Part shown: positions 55,367 through 64,000 of the stretch, piece by piece
How the letters are laid out: the number at the start of each line of letters is the position of its first letter
Numbering within the stretch: position 1 is the first letter of the stretch
Assembly: GCA_025330725.1 (NCBI GenBank)
Contig: JAIWND010000043.1
Location: 150,046-214,045, forward strand
Direction of reading: 5' to 3'
Length of the DNA stretch: 64,000 nt
Origin: Chlamydoabsidia padenii
Taxonomy: Eukaryota > Mucoromycota > Mucoromycetes > Mucorales > Cunninghamellaceae
Notes under the pieces: generated by a model
Database searches by the model: none
What the model saw: the letters and a program-made list of their open reading frames with translations, nothing else
What the model was told of the DNA's origin: nothing
Position numbers and translations under genes: made by a program

Positions 55367-56449
55367 CCAATATAGACTTTTTATCAATGATCGTGCATTT
55401 GGATTATTCTTTTTGGTGGAAAAGTATGATGATAATTGGATGCGACATGAATTTGGGGCCGGCGACAAGACGTATGATAATGGTATTCTTTACCAAGGCC
55501 AAGGCGCACAGAAAGGATCACATCATGCCGCCGATCTCAGTTACCATGGCGATGATCAAAACTATTACAAGACGAGTGCTTATGACATTGCTGAAAAACC
55601 AAGTCAAGGCAATGCTACGTTTGATGCCTTGATTGGATTGACCAAGTTTATCGATACTCAATTGACACTTCAGAATAACAAGACGGCGGATTTGAACCAT
55701 ACGATGGCTGAATGGAATCAACGTATAGATGTCAATGGCTTTTGTATAAAGTAAGTTTTTTATATCGATATTGTATCCTTTGAATGACTCATAATTATTC
55801 ATTTGGTGGTAGTATGGCGATGGATTTCCTGTTGGGTAATTTTGACGCCTATGCCCAGAACACCAACAATTACTTTTTATACCAAAACCCCGACCAACAC
55901 AATCGCTTCGTCTTTTTAAATTGGGACATGGACATGTCATTTGGGGATGGACCAGTGCATCACAAGTCCAACATTAAAGGTGACTATCGACAATTCAAAG
56001 GGTTTGACATCAGACCGCTTACCAAAGCCACGTTTATAAACGGTCCCTTTCGGTCCGTGTTTGAATCCCAACTTGGCATTGTGGTCCGCCGTCTTTTTCA
56101 CCCTGATATCAGTTTCCCCGTCATCGACAGCCTCATCCAATTATTAGAACAAGATATTGCCTGGGATAAATCTCTCGCTCATGCTCGGAAGGGGGCCAAT
56201 TTTTTCCCGTTTGGACCTCATCTTATCGCCAATTGGTTCCACAATAATTCCACAGGCGAGACAGTGTCGTTGCCTTTGACCACGGATTTCTTGGTGGCGG
56301 CGGATTTTGTTATACGAATTAATGTGGATATGCCACTCCAGAGGGCATTGGATGGTCCCACTCGACATTCGAGTTTATATGCTCTCAAGGTGTGGATCAA
56401 GGAAAAAACTGCCAATGTCATGCCGTTTATTGATTCATATAATAAATAG
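54321..56449 (+). CDS. Secreted CotH-kinase family protein
   Basis: Member of the CotH family, atypical protein kinases first known from bacterial spore coats and expanded at the surface of Mucorales. Exons 54321-54357, 54425-54986, 55044-55277, 55376-55750 and 55813-56449 give 614 aa. The signal peptide (MMLYQKIIVSLL continuing LFVVHVLTATNA) is split by the first intron. A beta-rich N-terminal domain follows, interrupted by a poly-Lys/Glu insert (DEKKKKKKKEEKE). The CotH core includes KLKLSGRSTRYY, YRKLKLRACGADPTYIREKL, FGLFFLVEKYDDNW and the acidic metal-site motif FLNWDMDMSFGDG. Several N-glycosylation sequons are present. It ends SYNK without an obvious GPI signal, so it is probably soluble or wall-retained. 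Intron 3 contains a long T-run. Some family members mediate host-cell binding; that cannot be inferred here. Confidence 0.95.
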
Positions 56450-56641
56450 ATCCCTTTTTTATATAAGTTGTTTAATAATAATAATAAAAAAAAAATGTGA
56501 TTTTTATTCATTTTAACCGATGTGGAAGGGGAAGCCAAATGTATGTATATATGTATGGGTTGTATGTATATGTGTATGTATGTATATCAGCTAAAAAAAA
56601 AGGGGGGGTGGGTGTTATAAAATTACAATTGTGTTTTCCAT

Positions 56642-58149
56642 TTAACCATCCAAAGGAGGCCTGTATCGACGAGAAGTACCGCCTGTTGAAGAAGATCTTG
56701 TTACCGATGGATGCCATTGGTGTTGTTGTTGTTGTTGTTGAAGAAGACTTGCTCGAGAAGGCTGCCACATCCTTGGATTTGTTCGACGAGGTTCTTGTGG
56801 TGTCCTTGCCGAATGATGTCGCGAGATTTGCCGATTAGGTGATGCATAATAAGTGGGTCGTTCCATATATCGTCCTGTTGACCAAGGTCGTTGGATTTCT
56901 TCTTCTCTTTCTTCTTCTTCCCAGTATCCTCCATCATTGTCGTCATAATAGTAATACCGATCCTCTTCTCCATGCCCATCCTCCTCTTCATAGTGTGTTG
57001 CATTGTAAGAGGGATGATGGTACCGTGCTTCATTGTGATAATCATCGTTTGTTGTCCTGTTGTTGCCGTTATAGTAATGATGATGATGGTCCAGATAATG
57101 TCGTTGATCATAGTCATCTTCATCATATTGTTCATAAGCATCACTTTGGATTGTATCGTCATCATTGTCGTCGCCGTCGTCAAGTTCCTCTTCTTCGGCA
57201 GATCGATACATAGTGGTGTTTTGTTGCTGATAGTACCTGCCATCAGTAGTTCCATTATCATCGTCGTAATAAACCCCTTGTTCATTATCATTGCCATTGT
57301 TGTTATACGTGTCCTCGTCGTTCCAATAGTCGTCTGTTTCGTAATACCTGATTTCGGGATCTGCCTTTGTGAATCGGACCTGGCGTGGTTGTTTTCCTTT
57401 TAATGCCGGTTTTAAGACTTGTTTACGCTGTACTTTTGAAGACGAGGCTTTTGTATCCTTAGTAATTGTATGTTGTTGTTGTTGATTATCCTTGGCCGCA
57501 TATTTACTTGTTTTGGGATGAGATGGTGGTATAGTCGAGGGTATATGTGCATTGATGGGTTTACGTTGTGTGTATGAGCTAGATGGAGAAGATGTCATTG
57601 GTACAGGTGAAGAGATAGTTGGGTTGGACATGAGTTGTTGTTGTTGCAGAGGATGAGGATAATAACCTTGTTGTTGTTGTTGTAACTGATACTGAAGCAT
57701 TTGTTGAAGAGCATGAGGCATCATTGGCATCATTGGATGACCCATCATCATATTGTTTCCACCATAATACATAGCCGGTTGTTGTTGTTGTTGATAATAG
57801 TTATTATTTGGAATCATGGATGGATTGAACATAGCAGCACCTGGATTTGTTGTGGTGGTGGTGGTGGTAGAAGAAGTGGAAGGTGTTATCGAGTTTCGGT
57901 CAAAAGGAAGACTTGCCACCATTTGGATGACTTTCATAGATTCAGGAGGTAAAGGATAGATACCAGGTTTTGACCAAAAGGCAGGTAACCAAGTCGGTGG
58001 ATCGCCACGATAGGTTCGCCGATCGAGATACATGACTGGTCGAGCACGGTCCAGCCTTTGGTCTTCAATGGTTGGTTCATTTTTAGTTGTATAAGGTCCC
58101 GTTACTATTACCAAGTTAAAAAAAAAAAAAAGGAGTGAATACACATCTC

Positions 58150-58183
<34 letters not shown>

Positions 58184-58330
58184 GTCCAAGTTTACTTTTA
58201 CCTAAAACAACAGGAGCTTGTCCAGTTGATGTTGTTTCCCTTTTGATTTGGATGGTCGTAGAGTCATCGGGACTACAAACAAAGTGTAGAAGGATCGGAA
58301 CTTCTTTACCGTATTCGTTACTATTGAATA
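56642..58330 (-). CDS. Gln/Asn- and Asp-rich disordered protein, 5' end uncertain
   Basis: The main exon (58104-56642) joins in phase across an intron containing an (ATT)n repeat to an upstream coding stretch (KVFNSNEYGKEVPILLHF...TSTGQAPVVL, ending at 58202). No ATG in frame was found in that stretch, so the start lies in an unseen upstream exon or in damaged sequence. The conserved-looking part, PVMYLDRRTYRGDPPTWLPA and WSKPGIYPLPPE, is followed by Met/Gln/Asn-rich prion-like sequence. Next come a basic patch and a long Asp/Glu/Tyr/His tract (DDGDDNDDDTIQSD). An Arg/Gln C-terminus ends SRRYRPPLDG. About 530 aa are visible. No family was recognised. It is convergent with CotH. Confidence 0.65.
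58151..58182. repeat. (ATT)n microsatellite in an intron
   Basis: About eleven consecutive TTA/ATT triplets lie inside the intron between 58104 and 58202. An in-frame change in repeat number would only alter intron length. Confidence 0.85.
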
Positions 58331-58559
58331 CTTTGGCCGCCAGTGTGAATAATTAAAAAGTATAATGTAAAAAGAAGAAGAGTGGTCAATGCCAGCAAAA
58401 TAAAATAAAAAAAACAGGAATGGAAGGAAGGAAAAAAAAAAAAAAAAAAAAAAAGAAGAGGAAAGAAAGAGAGAGAAAATCCTTGTCCTCCCACCCCCTT
58501 TAAAGTTTAGAGCAGCACCCACTTGCCTTTTTAAGTCATGTTTTTTTTTCTTATACTGT

Positions 58560-59977
58560 GACACCCATCAAATACGCTCACACTATAGATTGCATCTACC
58601 TTCACGTCGTCATGAAGAACTAGAGCATTCTTTATGAGAGATACTAATACAACATTCCACGATTCCAATTTAAACGACGGTGATTTTCTTTTCTCATTGT
58701 TTTCTCTTTACGTGGTTTTCTTTCATGTCAATCACAAAGAACAATGGTTCCTTTTTACAGTACAAAAAAAAAAAGAGCAATGATACATAGGGGTAACTTT
58801 TATGCTGCATGAACCACCTGGTTGGCTAGCCAAAAAAGAGAAAAAGGTATGTTCAAACCCCGCTGAGAAAGCAAAGCAGTGGGCTGGGTGGCATTAGACG
58901 GCCAATTGACATTTATTTGCACTTGGCTCCCTTCTGCGACTATTTTCAGTTCTTTATTGGAGAAGATGGCAATTTAGTCCCAAATTTTTGTTTTTCTTTC
59001 TTCTTTTCTTTTTTTTTTTCTTTTTGCAAGAAGGTGACCCTAAGCTTGTTGTGGTTCAGGCCTACAATAACTGTCGATGCTTTGGCTCTGGCTCAACCAT
59101 GTCTTTCGTCTTCACTCCATCCTGATGAGCAAGCTTAAAAATTCTTCCACCGAGACCCTATCAAGTTTTCTCGTCACTTGCTCAGATTTTCCTCGGAAAA
59201 GACTTCGAACTGGAGTGTCTGGGGGATCTTTGGTTTAAAGTGGGAACAAGACAAAAAGTAAAGTAGAGAAAGATCAAAGAATTTTTCGCAGAAACTGTGT
59301 TTGACTCAACAGCATGCATGTTTCAACCCCGATATGTGCCAGGGCTTTTTCGCGAAATCTCTGCAGAAATTGTGTGACCTGGTTATAATGCACTTGGGTC
59401 GCATAAAATGTGGAACGAGTCAACGGTATAAAATCATATATGGAAAGGGATTATTTATAGATACACTTGTGCATTTATAGTACCGCTAGTTGTTTGGAGG
59501 TGGTATGACACAACGTGGCATAGTCAGGCAGATCATAGAGAATGCAGAATATCCCTCATTGTAAAGCGGAATTGAAAGAAGAAGAAGAAGAAGAAAACAC
59601 AACTGTGTTCAATTGTTTCAAATGCACTGACTTATATTAAATGTACTGCACACCAATTATCCCGCATTCCCTCGTCCTTTTTTTTTTTTATTTACATAAT
59701 TCAACTCTTGCCTTTCGTTTATGAAAGCTATTTGATATGAGATATATGATTCAGTGAAGATATGCAAACTAATTATCTTTGTTGTGAGTTCAATAAGGAA
59801 AGAGGACTTTGAAGGTCCGAGCAAAGGAAAAAAAAAAAAGTGACTATATTGATACTGTTGCCGTATTTAATTTCGATCTTGCATGATTATTGATCACTTG
59901 ACAAACTTTGCATTAGTTTATATAAGTAATCGCGTTTTTTTTCTCTCTCTCCCTTTCTTATTTCTAAACCAAGCAAA
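58560..59977. other. Intergenic region without recognised gene
   Basis: About 1.4 kb between the divergent Q/N-rich gene and the MFS permease. A plus frame at 58917-59138 contains EDGNLVPNF and a Phe-rich run but no domain. A short motif (gcagaaa-tgtgt) recurs at 59290 and 59373. AT-rich promoter-like sequence precedes the permease start. Confidence 0.5.
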
Positions 59978-61983
59978 ATGTCAGAAGAAAATGAGATTCA
60001 TCGATTAAATATGAGTCAATCAGTGACTGATCATAATTCTGAGGAAAAACCCAACAAAGACGATATTGAATTGTCGGACAATGATGAAAAGAAGATGGAG
60101 GCGACCATTCTTAGGTACTTTATTTTGAATCATAAAATGTAGACCATGTTCTCATACCCATCAATTTTTTTTCTTTTTCTTTTTGACTGATACTTAGAAA
60201 GTATGATGTTCGAATCCTACCTCTCTTGAGTCTGCTGTATCTATTGAGCTATCTGGACAGGTACGTTTTGCCCCTGTTGTCGGAATTTGAACACCCCCCC
60301 CAAAAAAAAAATGCATCATACTTATTCCCGTTATTATTTGGCCCCTTCTTTCATTAATTCATTAGGTCGAATATTGGGAATGCAAAGTTGGGTGGTCTTG
60401 AACAAGATTTAGGTTTGACTCCACAAGAATACCAGTGGTCCTTATCCATCTTTTACTTTGGCTATGTCATTTTTGATCTTCCTTCGAATATTGTCATGCG
60501 GCGCTGGCGTCCTTCCATTTGGCTTGGTGTTTTAATGTTGCAAGTGAAATCAAAACGAAAAGTCTATTAAAAACTAATCAATACTTTTATACTTAAAACG
60601 ATTATAATAGTCTTTGGGGCGTTACTGCTGTGGCCATGTGTGGGGTAACAAACTTTGCTGGACTTGCAACGGCAAGAGTCTTTTTGGGTATATTCGAAGC
60701 CGGTTTCTTCCCTGGATCAATCTACTACATGTCTATTTGGTATACTCGTCAAGAATATGCTCGTCGTGTTGGTCTGTTTTGGTCTTTTAGCTCTTTAGCA
60801 GGTGCTTTTGGTGGTTTGATAGCTTATGGTATCACTCAAATCCCCACAGATCATTTACAAACCTGGCAATTGTAAGAAAGATAACCATTAATTAACAATA
60901 CACTCCTCCGACTAATTTATTGTTTTATATTGGGCTTGACAATAGATTGTTTCTCATTGAAGGTACACCATCGATTGTTTTGGCCCTATTAGCTGCTTGG
61001 TTACTCCCTAATAGTCCTGAAACAGCAACATTCCTGACTAAAGACGAACGCCACCTTGCTATTAAACGATTAGCTAAAGGTAATCAGATAACAGGACTCA
61101 AGTCAACATGATACTAAAATGTGATATCATACCTTTTAAATAATAAATAGATGCTGGAGCTGCAAATGATCATTCATGGTCCTGGGCTCAAGTCAACTCT
61201 GTCTTTTCCGATTGGAAGGCATGGGCTTATGCGATCATCTATCTAACTGGAACCAGTGCTTTACAAGGGGTTACTTTGTTTTTACCATCAATCATCTCCG
61301 GCATGGGAACTTGGAACAAGGCACAAAGTCAAGCTTTGACTACACCTCCTTACTTTGTAGCTTTTGTGGCAACATTAATCGCTGGTTGGTCTTCCGATAA
61401 ATTATTTGACCGTGCTCTCCATATGGTTACTCTCAATCTAATTGGTATCACAGGCTTTTTACTGATGATGTTTGTTGATCACTCTAATACCGCGATACAT
61501 TACTTTGCTGCTTGTCTTGTTACTCTATCAGTGTATGCCAATGTCGCTGTCAAGATTGCTTGGTTTAATAATAACTTGTAAGTGGGATTGATGTTCAGGG
61601 TGGGTTTACTCACTTTTTTTCTTTTCTTTCCTTCAGTGCTGGATTGACCCGTAAAGCAGTGGGATCAGCATTCATTGTTTCCATTGGTACTATTGGTGGT
61701 GCTGTTGGTGGACAAATCTATTATGGTAAGGGATGCGATAATGGAAATAGATCTGTAATTATTTATCTGTCTAGATCCTCCTGATTATTTTTACGGTAAT
61801 TTGATTGCTGTATGTCTGGTGGGAACTCAAACCATACTGGTGATCATCGTACGGTCGGCACTCGATTATGAAAATAAGCGCCGCGACAAACTGACAGAAG
61901 AAATGAAGGAATACGAAATCTACAAGTATGGTGGTATAGAATTGGCTGGGGATAGACATCCTAACTATAGATATGTGTTGTAG
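59978..61983 (+). CDS. MFS permease, Dal5/anion:cation symporter type
   Basis: Plasma-membrane proton-coupled carrier of the anion:cation symporter family (allantoate/nicotinate/vitamin-type). Eight exons: 59978-60114, 60198-60260, 60366-60539, 60611-60871, 60946-61079, 61151-61577, 61637-61725 and 61775-61983. They give 497 aa in frame. A hydrophilic N-terminus (about 45 residues) is followed by KYDVRILPLLSLLYLLSYLDR, typical for the family. Other signatures are SNIVMRRWRPSIWLG, ARVFLGIFEAGFFPGSIYY and LPNSPETATFLT. About 12 membrane segments are expected. The intron after exon 3 has a GC donor (ATGTT|GCAAGT); this is the only choice that keeps frame. The substrate cannot be assigned. Possible substrates are allantoate, ureidosuccinate, nicotinate or pantothenate. 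Confidence 0.93.
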
Positions 61984-62393
61984 TATTTACATGTAGTATT
62001 AAATGCCTTTTTATTTGTATTTTGTGGTTGTTATTAAATAAAGAAAATATATTATTATTAGTTCAAATGTAGCAATGAACCTAACTTTTTTTTTTTTTTT
62101 TTGATACGTTTTACGGATGACTGACTACTTGATACTCTTTTCAAGATACTTGATTCAAAGAGAATATCAAAATCTATTTTTTATTTTAAATTAGAATAAA
62201 AGATGCGATTTATGAAAATGACAAAAGCATACCAAACATCTACTCGTTGGATGTGAGACACACTCTCCACTTCTTTTTTTTTTTTTTCTTGTCTTCCTTC
62301 ATTGTAAGATGTTGATGAAGCAAATGACAATGATGTGGAGATACAAATGATATTGGGTGCTCTCATCGTGCATTAATTTCGTCTCAGCATCCG

Positions 62394-62440
62394 TCGTCTC
62401 ATGGTACTTCAAACCCAGCCAAGGTAGTACCATGAGACGA
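62394..62440. repeat. Perfect 15-bp inverted repeat upstream of transposase
   Basis: TCGTCTCATGGTACT (62394-62408) and its exact reverse complement (62426-62440) flank a 17-nt loop. Extra TCGTCTC and GAGACGA copies lie at about 62379 and 62469. It sits 115-160 nt before the transposase ATG. It could be terminal or subterminal repeats of the Harbinger element or a transposase-binding site. The right end is outside the window. Confidence 0.7.
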
Positions 62441-62554
62441 AGGGTGGCAAATATTTCATCCGATCCTGAGACGACTTTTACTAACCTGAGGGGATGTAAT
62501 TTAGCGTCAAATGAAAAAATATTTTTTTTTTTTTTTTTTTTTCTCATAATAACC

Positions 62555-64000
62555 ATGAACAAACAACAGCTACTTCAACAACCAGTTGACTTCTTCGAAC
62601 TTGAAGACAATTTATTTGACGATGAATCATCCTGTGTTGAATCGAACGACAGTGAATCGACCGATGATGATTTCGACCTTGACATGGCGGAAGAAGAAGA
62701 CGAAGCCTCATTGCACTATACTCGCCAGATGGAATCTCTTCAACGACAAATAAATGTTGAAAACGCCTATACAATGGCCATGGCGTGCTTTCCTGGGTTT
62801 TTTTACGCTGTCCAAACAACGACCATGAGCAACAACTCGTATTGGACAATCACTCACCCTGGATTGGATGACAGTAATCTTGATAGCAGCTACCACAATA
62901 ACTATCGAATGAACAGTCAAACATTCAACTTGATTGTTAGCACCTTGTCCCAACACCCGGTGTATCAAAGCCGCGATCCTGCGCATCCTCAAACGCCTGC
63001 GTATATACAAATCGCAACTATTCTCTGGCGCTTGGCCAACACTCATCTCGGGTACAGAATGGCCAAAAATTTGATGGGAATCAGTAATGGATCCTATCAC
63101 AATTTTACTACTCGATTTATGGTGGCCGTGAAGGAGTGCTTCGGGCACATGATCCGTTGGCCAACTGGTAACGACGAAGTCAGGGCAGCTATCAACAGCT
63201 TCAAGTCTCGTCCTGATGCCTTGGGTAATCCTGGTTCTTCTCGCCTTCCTGGTGGGGTTATTGGTGCTCTTGATGGAAAGTTGGTGAATATCCACAAGCC
63301 TGTTGGTGTGAACAGCGAATTTTACAGGGATAGGAAAGGGAACCTGTCAATGAATTTGACGGCAGTGTGCGATGGCAACATGCGGTTCACTTACGTATAT
63401 ACCGGAAACCCAGGTAATACTCATAATATGGAGTACAACATTTGCTTGTTTATTAATCGATTATCTCTTATGGTTAGGACGAACACACGACGCCCGTGCG
63501 TTCAGTCGTAGCGGACTGTATGCTCAGTTATCGGTTCCTAACAGCCAATTATGCCTGAATGATACTTTCATCATCGCAGGTACAGTAATGCGATCAAGTA
63601 AAGTTGTCTCTGTGCTAACTTGATTCTTGTAATTTTAGATTCCGCGTATACCCTTCAAAAAAATGTGATAACACCATATCGCCAAACCAACATCATCAGG
63701 GCAGAAAAGAAGTTCAACAAGGTGCATTCGAAGACTCGAACAGTGATTGAATGGGCGTTTGGACTTCTCGTTGGTCGGTGGTGGTTTCCAAAACAATATC
63801 TCTATTTTACCAAGGAAAACCGACAGGCAAACGCGATTGTGGTTGCTTGCATTTTGCACAACATTTGCCTAGGTGAAAATGATGTCCTCCCTGCCTCTCT
63901 TCTTTACACCGATGATGATATCGCTGTGGCTGAATCATCTGAAATGGTGACGGAAATAACAGCAACAACAGGGCGCGCACGTACCGAAGGTGAAATGCGA
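62555..64000 (+). mobile_element. PIF/Harbinger transposase (DDE_Tnp_4), frameshifted, 3' end outside window
   Basis: DDE transposase of the PIF/Harbinger superfamily, which cuts and pastes DNA elements. Exons 62555-63413, 63478-63579 and from 63640 to the window edge. An acidic N-terminus is followed by a helical region (QTFNLIVSTLSQHPVYQ, RLANTHLGYRMAKNLMGIS). The nuclease core has the first Asp in GVIGALDGKLVNI, then RTHDARAF, the second Asp in DSAYTLQ and the Glu in RTVIEWAFGLLVGRWW. All three catalytic residues are present. At 63658-63663 a run of six A shifts the frame, so the codons after LQK reach TGA. The downstream frame resumes one base over and stays open to 64000. It is a damaged copy, a sequencing error, or (less likely) a misread exon border. 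Confidence 0.85.

Noticed and set aside
56839..57403. Long plus-strand frames opposite the Q/N-rich gene
   Set aside because: They are shadows of the repetitive minus-strand coding sequence, giving Val/Ile-rich peptides with no domain.
58840..58900. Possible tRNA (gttcaaaccccgctgagaaagc)
   Set aside because: No matching D-arm, anticodon stem or acceptor stem was found on either strand.
63635..63859. Minus-strand frame at the end of the window
   Set aside because: It is the complement of the Harbinger transposase exon carrying the catalytic Glu.

Overview
This window comes from a eukaryote with short (mostly 50-110 nt) GT-AG introns, and it looks like an early-diverging fungus, most likely Mucorales/Mucoromycota. 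The supporting evidence is a CotH-kinase family protein, an ARL5-type small GTPase, a MLX-like bHLH-zipper factor, a PRM1 fusion protein, an MDV1/CAF4-type fission adaptor, a Dal5-type MFS permease, PIF/Harbinger and LINE relics, and a decayed Fanzor/TnpB-like relic. Intergenic DNA is AT-rich and full of long homopolymers. No rRNA, tRNA or CRISPR array was found by eye.

Layout. 0.6-3.6 kb: chaperonin CCT2 and a disordered Q-rich protein, both on the minus strand. 3.7-6.2 kb: a broken Fanzor-like gene and unresolved coding-like fragments. 6.4-16.7 kb: a compact housekeeping block of exocytic syntaxin, bHLHZip factor, PRM1, SMYD-type SET/MYND methyltransferase, MDV1/CAF4 and a 71-aa protein. 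16.9-25.4 kb: gene-poor and repeat-rich, with a dead LINE, a 270-278 bp tandem array of nine units carrying splice-like signals, a second degenerate repeat block and a MITE-like hairpin.

25.45-48.6 kb: a tandem segmental duplication with the layout A-B-A-B-A. A is about 2.2 kb and B about 8.2 kb; the full unit is about 10.4 kb. A carries decayed genes. B carries a family of small secreted proteins: one apparently intact gene per copy, one paralogue broken by a frameshift and a nonsense codon, and one signal-peptide stub. B also holds a truncated NIP30/FAM192A-like gene. The intact secreted genes at 32.1 and 42.6 kb have almost the same N-terminal domain but completely different low-complexity tails. 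48.6-50.0 kb is a further relic, possibly of a FAR1/MULE-type transposase.

50.3-62.0 kb: a second normal gene block of TMA7, a protein with eight exact and several degenerate PAM2 motifs (predicted poly(A)-binding-protein ligand), ARL5, CotH, a Q/N/acidic protein and a Dal5-type MFS permease. 62.4-64 kb: a PIF/Harbinger transposase that keeps its DDE residues but has a 1-nt frameshift, running off the window end.

The most notable unexplained items are the multi-PAM2 protein and the duplicated secreted-protein locus with its swapped tails. Exon borders were read by eye from splice signals and reading-frame continuity. They are not transcript-confirmed.
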